Positions 1 through 6,067 of a stretch of DNA of 24,643 bases are shown here, piece after piece. The notes beneath the pieces were generated by a model. It worked only from the letters and a program-made list of their open reading frames with translations. It did no database searches and was not told the DNA's origin. Source of the DNA: Candidatus Brachythrix odensensis (GTDB lineage Bacteria; Chloroflexota; Anaerolineae; J036; Brachytrichaceae); NCBI GenBank assembly GCA_016714465.1, contig JADKDT010000024.1, positions 1 through 24,643 on the forward strand, written 5' to 3'. The translations under genes and the position numbers were made by a program. The stretch's first letter is position 1, and each line of letters opens with the position of its first letter.

Positions 1-261
1 TTGCAGCCCGCGCCTGGCGCCGACATCCTCGGCCAACGCCGCGCGCAACTCGGGGATTCCGGCCGGGGCGCAGTAGCCGGTCTTGCCCTCGGCAATGGCC
101 CGTTGCTGAGCGGCCACGATATTGGCCGGTGTCGGCAGATTGATATCGCCCAGGTGCAGCGGGTAGACCCGATTCCCGCGGGACGCCCACTCACGGGCGG
201 CCTGAGAAACCGCAAACGCTTTTTCGGTCCCGAGGTGTTCGATCCGGTTCGCAAGTCGCAT
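1..261 (-). CDS. PLP-dependent aminotransferase class I/II, N-terminal part
   Basis: The minus strand from 261 is open to the window edge and gives 87 residues beginning MRLANRIEHLGTEKAF. The segment LHLGDINLPTPANIV, followed by KTGYCAPAGIPELRAAL, is the standard N-terminal pattern of fold-type I aspartate/aromatic aminotransferases: a substrate-loop Gly-Asp/Glu-x-x-x-x-Thr-Pro, then a Tyr and a Gly-Ile/Leu-Pro-x-Leu-Arg helix start. The PLP lysine lies beyond the edge, so the substrate cannot be assigned. The ATG at 259-261 is the first good start after the M20 stop, 47 bases downstream of it, so the two genes are probably co-transcribed. The family call is firm; the specificity is open. Confidence 0.85.
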   Translation of the reverse strand, partial: MRLANRIEHLGTEKAFAVSQAAREWASRGNRVYPLHLGDINLPTPANIVAAQQRAIAEGKTGYCAPAGIPELRAALAEDVGARRGLQ

Positions 262-308
262 GGCCCGGCGAGTATGCCACGGGAAGCGCTCTGGGAGCGC
301 GGGCGGAT

Positions 309-1484
309 TCAGGCCCCCAGCATCGCCAGCACCGTTTCAACGTGAATCCGAGCCACGGGCAGCAGCGCCGCCAAATCCACCCACTCATTGGCCTCGCAGG
401 TGTTGCCGCCCCATGGCCCGCAGGTGAGGGTTGGCACGCCACCGTGCACGGCGATGTGGTTGACGTCGGCGACGCTCCGGGCGATGGTCAGATCCACCGG
501 GCGTCCCAGCTCGGCCGCCTGGATGCGCTGAACGGTGCGCACGAAGTCGCCCTCGGGCGGGACGACAAAGGCGCCCGGGGCGGGGGTCGGGCGCTTGTCC
601 CAGGTCAGGCTGTACGTCCCGGCGATCCCGGCCCGCGCGATCAGCCCGCGCAGGTGCGCGAGGGCCTCCTCGAGCGTCTCGCCGGGCAAGAGATGCCGGT
701 CGACGATGATGCGGGCCTCCTCCGGGACGAGGATCATCTCGCCGCCGGAGTGCACACCGGTCACACCCAACCCACTCCGCAGCCCGAAGCGCGGGTCGCG
801 GCGCAGCCCGAGGTTGCCAGTGTCCGCCAGGACGGTGATGATCCGGGCGGCGTCATGGGCGCTGTTGATGGCCGTGGGGGCGTCGAAGGCGACGTGCGCG
901 CTCTGGCCCTTGAGGTGGATGACGATGACGTGCCGGCCGCGCGCGCCGATGCGCAGGCTGCCATACGGCGTGGGCTCGGGGACCATCGCCCCGATGCAGC
1001 CGCGCAGCGCCCCGCTGGCGATCAGGGCGTGCGCCCCGCGCGACCAGTTCTCTTCGTCCGTTGTGCAGGCCACCAGCACCCGCCCGCGCAAAGGCGCCCC
1101 GCTCTTGACCAGGGCCTCGGCCGCGGCCAGGATGCAGGCCCCGCCGGCCTTCATGTCGTGGGCGCCCAGGCCGTACATCCGGCCGTCGCGGATGACGGGG
1201 GTGAACGGGTCGGTCTCCCAGCCGTTGAAGACTCCGAATGTATCGAGATGGAAGTTCAGGCAGAAGGTCGGGCCATCAGCCGGGCCATCGATCCAGCCCA
1301 GCACGGTGTCGCCCGATTCGGGCACGGGCAGGCGGGTCACATCGCGCAGGCCAATCGCCTTCAGGCGCTCGGCCATCCAGTCCGAGATGGCCTGCTCGTG
1401 GTTGGTGATCGAGTTGATCCGGACAAGCGCGGCCAGGGTCTCGACGATGGCCCGCTCGTCCAGGAGGGCGGTGGCTTTGGACAT
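309..1484 (-). CDS. M20 family metallopeptidase / ArgE-DapE-type deacylase
   Basis: A 391-residue cytoplasmic zinc amidohydrolase, the normal length for M20. Visible motifs are NFHLDTFGV (His79, Asp81), GLGAHDMKAGGA (bridging Asp110), TTDEENWSRGAHAL (general base and metal Glu144/145) and MVPEPT (Glu170). A dimerisation lid lies around residues 182-300. Members remove N-acyl groups or cleave dipeptides; the exact substrate is not visible. The last metal-ligand region reads GPWGGNTCEANEWVD, with Cys363 where the family usually has His before x-x-Asn-Glu. It lies just upstream of the aminotransferase gene, which suggests joint amino-acid catabolism. The ATG at 1482-1484 fits the conserved N-terminus; the upstream 170 bases hold a palindromic repeat. 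Confidence 0.9.
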   Translation of the reverse strand: MSKATALLDERAIVETLAALVRINSITNHEQAISDWMAERLKAIGLRDVTRLPVPESGDTVLGWIDGPADGPTFCLNFHLDTFGVFNGWETDPFTPVIRDGRMYGLGAHDMKAGGACILAAAEALVKSGAPLRGRVLVACTTDEENWSRGAHALIASGALRGCIGAMVPEPTPYGSLRIGARGRHVIVIHLKGQSAHVAFDAPTAINSAHDAARIITVLADTGNLGLRRDPRFGLRSGLGVTGVHSGGEMILVPEEARIIVDRHLLPGETLEEALAHLRGLIARAGIAGTYSLTWDKRPTPAPGAFVVPPEGDFVRTVQRIQAAELGRPVDLTIARSVADVNHIAVHGGVPTLTCGPWGGNTCEANEWVDLAALLPVARIHVETVLAMLGA

Positions 1485-1570
1485 GGTGGTCCGAGTCTAC
1501 TCAATCTGCGCCAATCTGCGGACAAAACCCGCCGCGCCCGTGACGGGCCGAGCGGGCTTGGACTTGGATT

Positions 1571-1645
1571 TATCCGCAGATTACGCAGATTTGCGCCGAT
1601 TCCCTTTTCTGGTGGATCGGCGCAAATCTGCGTAATCTGCGGATA
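1571..1645. repeat. perfect 30-bp inverted repeat made of short periodic units
   Basis: The left arm (1571-1600) and right arm (1616-1645) are perfect reverse complements around a 15-base spacer. Each arm repeats the theme ATCTGCG / AATCTGCGG. Degenerate half copies lie at about 1501-1523 and at 6003-6048. The flank GGATxxATCCAAxTCCAA is shared with the 6003-6048 copy, so the element extends beyond the arms. It lies between the kinase stop and the M20 start, and a transcript across it would form a long hairpin. Confidence 0.85.
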
Positions 1646-1653
1646 GATTCCTA

Positions 1654-2649
1654 TCACTCGCCCAGGCGTTCGCCCGCCTCGGCGCCGTAGGCTTCGCGCC
1701 AGAGCGCGCGGGCCAGGCCTTCGGGGTTGGCGTTCACCCCGTAGCCCGAGAAGTAGTCGATCACCCGGGTCACATCCCGGGTAAAGAAGCGAAAGGCGTT
1801 TGGATTCCGCCACGGATTAACCGCCTGGGGGAAGTCGATGATCCGGATCTCGCCCTGCCAGTACAGGATGTTGAAGGCGGACAGGTCCCCATGCACGACA
1901 TCGGCTTTCAGCATCAGTCGCAACTGGGAAACCATCTGCTCAAACAGCCGGCGCCCTTCGGCCGGGTCGAGATCCACGTGGTTGAGCGCCGGGGCCGGCA
2001 TCGCCTGCTCGCCCAGGAAGTCCATCAGGATCGTGTTGCCATTGACCCCCCATGGCTTGGGGGTGAGCGCGCCCGCCGCGTGCAAGCGAGTGAGCGTGCC
2101 GTGCTCATTGCTGAGCCAGGACTGGTGCAGCATCGCCAAGCCGATCCGGGTGCGCTGGGCGACGGCGGTCTGCTCGCGCTTCTTGCGCATCGCCTTCCCG
2201 TCCCGGCCGATCAGTTCGCCCCCCTCGCGGTAGGCGGCGTCGTTCTTCAGGTTGCGGAACATCCGCGGCCGGAAGATCTTGGCCGCCAGCCAGCGCGGGC
2301 CGAGACCCGGGTAGGCGAGGCAGCAGTAGACGTTGGCCTCCTTGCCGCCCTTGACCTGGGACAGCACATCGGAGATCAGGCTGTCATCGTAGAAGCTGCC
2401 CAGCGACTGGCGCAGCCATTCCTCCTCAAAGCGCTTGCCTTTGAAGGTTGGATTGAAGCCCGTCGGGGCGATGTTGAAGGCCTCGGCGGCCTTGAAGTTG
2501 GAATGGGCCTGATCGGCGACCCGGGTCAGGCGCGGTTTGTGTTCCTGCTCACGCGCGACACCGATGGCCCGGCGCCCGCGCGCGGAGCGGATGTAGTTCA
2601 GTTCGTCGTCGTGCTCGTGCGAATCATTCAGTTCAACTGCGGTAGACAT
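1654..2649 (-). CDS. RIO family (RIO1-like) serine protein kinase
   Basis: A 331-residue protein with a RIO kinase fold. Visible are the ATP-loop equivalent VKGGKEANVY (99-108), the lysine in LAAKIFR (124), the catalytic loop HGDLSAFNIL (253-262) and the metal-binding segment IIDFPQAVN (270-278), matching the RIO1 pattern H-x-D-L-S-x-x-N and I-D-x-x-Q. Archaeal and eukaryotic RIO1 act in ribosome maturation; bacterial targets are mostly unknown. The start at ATG 2647-2649 was chosen because the longer open frame upstream would translate through a terminator hairpin and is low-complexity Pro/Ser. No clear ribosome binding site precedes it. A short leader ORF and an intrinsic terminator lie upstream, suggesting attenuation. 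Confidence 0.88.
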   Translation of the reverse strand: MSTAVELNDSHEHDDELNYIRSARGRRAIGVAREQEHKPRLTRVADQAHSNFKAAEAFNIAPTGFNPTFKGKRFEEEWLRQSLGSFYDDSLISDVLSQVKGGKEANVYCCLAYPGLGPRWLAAKIFRPRMFRNLKNDAAYREGGELIGRDGKAMRKKREQTAVAQRTRIGLAMLHQSWLSNEHGTLTRLHAAGALTPKPWGVNGNTILMDFLGEQAMPAPALNHVDLDPAEGRRLFEQMVSQLRLMLKADVVHGDLSAFNILYWQGEIRIIDFPQAVNPWRNPNAFRFFTRDVTRVIDYFSGYGVNANPEGLARALWREAYGAEAGERLGE

Positions 2650-2696
2650 GTCTGCTGTGCGTTTTGGGCCGGCCGGCGGGGCCGGCGCGGGGCAAC

Positions 2697-2724
2697 AAAA
2701 AACCACGAACGAGGGCGTCCGTGG
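2697..2724 (-). terminator. intrinsic terminator between leader peptide and RIO kinase
   Basis: On the minus strand the 7-bp stem CCACGGA/TTCGTGG (one mismatch, 2703-2724) is followed at once by six T residues (2697-2702). A second 6-bp hairpin, CAGACG/CGTCTG (2733-2750), lies between the leader stop codon and this terminator. The two hairpins share similar sequence (GACG..CCTCGT), so alternative pairings are possible, as in attenuators. Confidence 0.75.
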
Positions 2725-2752
2725 CGCAGAGGCAGACGAGGGAACGTCTGGT

Positions 2753-2815
2753 CTAGGCGGCGGGGAGCGCGCTCGTGACCGATGCGGGGGTGATATCAAA
2801 TTCAGGGACAGTCAT
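2753..2815 (-). CDS. 20-residue leader peptide upstream of RIO kinase gene
   Basis: A short ORF, MTVPEFDITP-ASVTSALPAA, starts at ATG 2813-2815. A full AAGGAGG ribosome binding site (2824-2830) sits 8 bases upstream. An extended -10 promoter lies 52 bases before the start, and the stop codon is followed directly by two hairpins and a T6 tract. This is the best-marked translation start in the first 4 kb, so it is probably translated. The peptide has no signal sequence, cysteines or amino-acid run, so a classical amino-acid attenuator or a bacteriocin is not obvious. It could be a regulatory leader for the kinase or an independent small-protein gene. Function unknown. Confidence 0.6.
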   Translation of the reverse strand: MTVPEFDITPASVTSALPAA

Positions 2816-2867
2816 ATTGCGCGCCTCCTTGTTGAAAGAATGGCCCTTTGGGCCTTGAGTGCGCGGG

Positions 2868-2876
2868 AGTATAGCA
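2868..2876 (-). promoter_or_regulatory. extended -10 promoter for leader peptide / RIO kinase
   Basis: The minus strand reads TGCTATACT, an extended -10 (TGn) joined to a near-consensus TATACT, about 52 bases before the leader start. A good -35 is lacking, as expected for the extended class. A GGCCC-AAA-GGGCC hairpin (2842-2854) lies in the predicted untranslated region. Confidence 0.6.
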
Positions 2877-2886
2877 GAATTTTTGA

Positions 2887-2942
2887 CATGGATAAACAGG
2901 ATGGACAGGATTTTTCTATCCTGTCCATCCTGTCTATCTATG
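2887..2942. repeat. 25-bp inverted repeat with ACAGGATGG periodic units
   Basis: Arms 2887-2911 and 2918-2942 are reverse complements with two mismatches around a 6-base loop. Each arm contains ACAGGATGG followed by ACAGGAT. It lies between the stop of the 249-residue gene and the RIO leader promoter. Its build resembles the elements at 1571-1645 and 7713-7809, but with a different unit. Confidence 0.85.
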
Positions 2943-2958
2943 TTTGATGCCCACCAAG

Positions 2959-3708
2959 TCAATCGCTGTCCCGCTCGTCGCGCCCTTGGACGTGGTCGGG
3001 GGCCAGGGCCAGCTCCGGCCGGACCAGCATCCAGCAAAACGAATGGGCGTCGATCAGGCGGGCGTCGTCGAGGCCGGCCACCTCCTGGAGCGAGCGTTGG
3101 ACGGCGCGCAGGGCATCGTTGTAGTCGGAGTAGTTCATCCAACTGCAGTGTCCTGATGTGGCCAGCTCGATGCCCAGAAGCGCGAACGCCCGGTCGAACG
3201 TCTGCGGCGCGATGGGCATGTATTTCGTCCAATCCCGCAGGAAGTAGAGGTAGGCGAGCAGATCGTAGCGGCGCCCCACGCTTTTGCGGAAGCGTTCAAA
3301 CGCCAGCGAGTCTGTGAGTTCGCCGTGAAAGAAATCGAACAGCCACAGATCGAGATCGAGGCGCGAGTTGGGATGTCCCTTGGCCTTGTAGAGCCCGGCA
3401 TGCGAGCGCGCGTGTGGCCCATAGCGACCGTCCCACGCCACGAGGTTGTTTCTCACATCGAGCGCGGGCGCGTTGACTTCGACGATCTCAATGACCTTGT
3501 CAATGAACTTGCCGGTGCCGATATCGGCCCGGGTCCAGGTCTCGACGTCCAGTCGATGAAGTGCGAGGTCGCGAAGTTTTTCCTTGTAGCCTTCCCACTT
3601 GAACGGCAGCCCCTCGCGGAAGGAGACAAACGGCGCGCCGGAGGCCCGCTCCACCTGCATCATGAATCGGGCATATTGTTTGGCAAAGACATCGGGCAGG
3701 ATTCGCAT
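2959..3708 (-). CDS. uncharacterised 249-residue protein linked to a restriction/helicase remnant
   Basis: Begins MRILPDVFAKQYARFMMQVE with a good GAGGAGA site 7 bases before ATG 3706-3708. It is soluble, rich in Trp, Tyr and Phe, and has charged helices. I recognise no domain; the segments FDFFHGELTDSLAFERFRK and LYFLRDWTKYMPIAPQTFDRAFALLGI look like structured helices. It starts 12 bases after the stop of a decayed restriction/helicase-type gene (3721-3927), so it was probably the last gene of that operon. That context suggests a defence accessory role, but nothing in the protein proves it. Coding quality is good through the full frame. Confidence 0.7.
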   Translation of the reverse strand: MRILPDVFAKQYARFMMQVERASGAPFVSFREGLPFKWEGYKEKLRDLALHRLDVETWTRADIGTGKFIDKVIEIVEVNAPALDVRNNLVAWDGRYGPHARSHAGLYKAKGHPNSRLDLDLWLFDFFHGELTDSLAFERFRKSVGRRYDLLAYLYFLRDWTKYMPIAPQTFDRAFALLGIELATSGHCSWMNYSDYNDALRAVQRSLQEVAGLDDARLIDAHSFCWMLVRPELALAPDHVQGRDERDSD

Positions 3709-3720
3709 AACTTTATCTCC

Positions 3721-3927
3721 TCACTCACTCGTTATCGCATACACCATATCGCCCACAAACCGGCGGAACGACTCGTTCTCGACGAACTGCTTGTAGACCT
3801 GGGTGTCATCCTTGAGCAGCAGATTCATGACCTTCTGGGCGCGCCGCTCAGGGCACTTGCGACTGGTTGATCGACTTGCCGAGCGCCCATGGCGCAACCT
3901 AAAGTGGACTGGGACGTCCTTCGCGCG
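3721..3927 (-). pseudogene. C-terminal remnant of a restriction (HsdR/Res-type) or DEAD-like helicase subunit
   Basis: The minus frame closing at 3721 encodes PERRAQKVMNLLLKDDTQ followed by VYKQFVENESFRRFVGDMVYAITSE. From memory this resembles the extreme C-terminus of large type I/III restriction or DEAD/DEAH helicase subunits (motor-distal helices ending in a short hydrophobic tail). The frame meets a stop at 3928-3930, and no helicase motifs remain upstream, so only about 50 residues survive. The truncation borders a lower-GC orphan gene, as expected if an insertion or deletion replaced the rest. The family identification is moderate. Confidence 0.5.
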
Positions 3928-3938
3928 CTATTGGGAAC

Positions 3939-4397
3939 TCAACATCCGGTGTCGATCACCAGAATCCCTTCAAGGGGATATTCGTCAAGGTCCTCCGAAA
4001 TCCACGGCTCGCCTTCACGACTTTCAAAGAAGCGCAAGGTCATCGCAGGAAACTCGTTGTCGAAGCTGAGGACAACACGGTACATTCCCTCGATTTCAAG
4101 TCTCTTGGAGAGCTCCAGCGCAGCCTTGCCACCTTGGCGCATCAATTCGCTCGTGTCTTCGTCACGTCTTTCGGAATCCGAGTCAATATAGTCCTCCACA
4201 TGGAATGCATTGACGAAGGCTTCATACCCAGTGTGATCCTGAAATGCGTCAGGGCCAGTGTTCTGCCCAACGAGCGGTTCCAGCAAGAGAACTCCCTCCC
4301 CGCGCACAAAAGGTGCTTCAACAAGCTGTCGCAACCGTGGGTGCAAGACAATACTCAAGCAACCCATCCATGCGCTCTGCCTGCCAACGGACTTCAA
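3939..4397 (-). CDS. uncharacterised acidic protein with lower-GC coding sequence
   Basis: An open frame of up to 152 residues from TTG 4397, or 142 from ATG 4367, ending ISEDLDEYPLEGILVIDTGC. The region YEAFVNAFHVEDYIDSDSERRDEDTSELMRQG is strongly acidic and looks like a real globular/helical protein. Base composition is visibly less GC-rich than the flanking genes, suggesting recent transfer. No domain recognised; small immunity-type or phage-type proteins look similar, but that is only a guess. It sits between two decayed genes. The start is uncertain because neither candidate has a strong ribosome binding site. Confidence 0.5.
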   Translation of the reverse strand: MKSVGRQSAWMGCLSIVLHPRLRQLVEAPFVRGEGVLLLEPLVGQNTGPDAFQDHTGYEAFVNAFHVEDYIDSDSERRDEDTSELMRQGGKAALELSKRLEIEGMYRVVLSFDNEFPAMTLRFFESREGEPWISEDLDEYPLEGILVIDTGC

Positions 4398-4566
4398 ACG
4401 CCTTGCTTCTGCGAAGAATCATTTAGGCATGATTCTCCCCCATCTCGGCTATTTCTGGCGCCACCATCGACCGTGATCCGCCCGGCCTGCGGGCTCGCCC
4501 TCTCCCTGCTCGCCCAGCGGGCCTTTGTCGATACCTACGGCGAGAAACGGTCCGCGCGAGAACCGC

Positions 4567-5560
4567 TCACATCCCCTCCCACAGCGCTCGAATCGGGATT
4601 GCCCACAGGCCGTCGCCGAAGCCGACGCTGGTCTCGCCGTCGTAGAGCACAACGCCGGCCGCAAATCCTTTCCCCGCGCCCTCCCGGAGCCGGCGCAGCC
4701 CGCGGAAATCAGCCGTCACCGCCGCGCCGAGGCCTTCCCTCGCCCGCGATCTGGCCCGGCCTCCACGATATCGACCTCATAGCCGTCCTTGTCGCGGAAG
4801 TGGTGGAATCGGACATCGTCGTCGCGCCAACTGGCCTGCCGGCGCAGCTCCTGGAAGACGAACGTCTCGAGCAGTTGGCCCAGCACGGCCCGGTCCTTGA
4901 GCAGCGCGTCGGCATCGAGCCCGAGCAACGCGCAGGCGACGCCCGTGTCCCCGATGTGGCGCTTCGGGGTCTTGATCAGCCGGTTGGTGTGCCAGGGGTG
5001 CAGCGCCCCAGCGCTCCCAAGTGCGTCTCGGTCGTTGGGCGGCTCTGAAGGGCGGCCGCCCGGGCCGCTGGCGGCGGCCGCGCGCACCGCGGCGCGCGCC
5101 GCGGCCGCGCGGCCGCGTCGCGCTGGACCAACGCTCGGGTCGCGCCACGTGCGCGCCGGCGCGGCGTTGCCCGGGCCACGCCGCGGGGCCGCCGGGGGCG
5201 GGATCCCGGCCTGGGTCTGCATCTTGAAATCAGCCCAAGGCCGAGGGGGCGCGCGCCGGCGGCGAGCGGTGGGGGCCGGAGGTTCCCCGGTCGCCCGGCC
5301 AGCGTCGGGCCAGCACGTTTGACTCACGAGGCCGGCAGGCGTGCGCTGGCGGATTCCGCAAAGAGGCTTGGCGCGCCCTCGTCGGATGGCGCGCGCGCGC
5401 AAGCCTGGTCGGCGCGCGGCGGCGGGCGTCCTCGTCAAAACTGATACGTTGCGGCCCGCGATCTGGGAGGGTGGTCTTGCCGCCTGGCGCGGGCCGTGGA
5501 TCAGCACCGCCGGCGTTCCCGTCAGGGACTGCTTGCGCAGAGGCAAGACGCGGGCGCAAG
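4567..5560 (-). pseudogene. decayed AAA ATPase with DUF4143 C-terminal domain
   Basis: Family pieces occur in order in different minus frames. LTGTPAVLIHGPRQA (about 5481-5525), then GKTTL (5467-5481), rebuild the Walker A motif after one lost base. ISFDED (5430-5447) matches the following strand. HPWHTNRLIKTPKRHIGDTG and the helix LGQLLETFVFQELRRQ (about 4770-5005) are the DUF4143 start. After a frameshift near 4735, VTADFRGLRRLREGAGKGF...GLWAIPIRALWEGM ends at 4567. The middle (5041-5330), which should carry Walker B and the sensor, is low-complexity GC and unrecognisable. Intact relatives are about 400-residue ATP-binding proteins, often near mobile or toxin-antitoxin genes. Not functional as it stands. 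Confidence 0.75.
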
Positions 5561-5760
5561 CTGGGCGCAGCGTGCCCCTGGGGCCGTCTTGAAGGTGGGC
5601 CGGCGTTGTGGCGGGGGGCGGCCCCGCCGGGGCGGCCGGGGCGGGGCCTTTCCCGGGGCCTCGGGCCGGCGGCCCCCGGCCGCCGGCGAGCGCGACAGCC
5701 GGGGCCCTCGACCGCTCGGGGCCCTTGTCGGCATTGGCACGCCCTACCCTGCGCCAACGG
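5041..5760. other. extreme-GC low-complexity region, no intact gene
   Basis: GC counted over 5041-5220 is about 85-90 percent, well above the flanks, with runs of GCGGCC and GCGCGC. The part above 5330 still holds scraps of the ATPase N-terminus. From about 5560 to 5826 I see no convincing coding signal on either strand; the open frames look like by-products of scarce A/T and therefore scarce stop codons. Confidence 0.6.
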
Positions 5761-5867
5761 CGCGGCCTCATCGCAGCCCGGGGCATCGCCCCGAAGAGCG
5801 TGCCCCAAAATCGATTCCGCGGCACGTTGGGATCAACCTTGCAGGAAGGCGCCCTAAACCTCTTTCA

Positions 5868-5941
5868 GCCGAGGCTAAGTGGCGCCTGCCTGCGAGGATG
5901 ATCTGCCGAGGCTCGATGGCGCCTGCCTGTAAGGTTGATCT
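5868..5941. repeat. two tandem 37-bp direct repeats, with an inverted partial copy at 5829-5852
   Basis: Units 5868-5904 and 5905-5941 both read GCCGAGGCTxxxTGGCGCC, then TGCCTGxxAGGxTGATCT, with few differences. A third, incomplete copy in opposite orientation (5829-5852) reads as GGCGCCTTCCTGCAAGG on the minus strand. They lie about 125 bases upstream of hutU. Two units with no spacer do not make a CRISPR array. Confidence 0.75.
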
Positions 5942-6002
5942 GCCAACGTCGCGGCACACGGGAGGGGTTGTTCTGGGAAAATGGCGAAAAACATCTTCCT
6001 TA

Positions 6003-6048
6003 TCAATCGGCGCAAATCGGCGTAATCTGCGGATAGATCCAAATCCAA
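6003..6048. repeat. half copy of the 1571-1645 periodic palindrome
   Basis: Reads ATCGGCGCAAATCGGCGTA, then ATCTGCGGATAGATCCAAAT, matching the right arm and outer flank of the element at 1571-1645 with small changes; no left arm is present. It ends about 20 bases before the hutU start, so it forms part of the hutU leader. Confidence 0.7.
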
Positions 6049-6067
6049 ACCACCCGGAGACGACACC

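Noticed and set aside
342..1646. Long plus-strand open frames of 366-434 codons opposite the M20 gene
   Set aside because: Compositional shadows of a clear M20 gene; no family features.
2650..2799. N-terminal extension of the RIO kinase by 50 residues
   Set aside because: The extension is Pro/Ser low complexity and is encoded by the terminator hairpins and leader ORF region.
3770..3795. GAAC-N5-GTTC resembling a LexA box
   Set aside because: The spacing is 5 rather than 4, and it lies in the coding remnant of the restriction/helicase gene, not in a promoter.
5868..5941. Possible CRISPR array
   Set aside because: Only two adjacent repeat units with no spacers, and no cas genes in the window.
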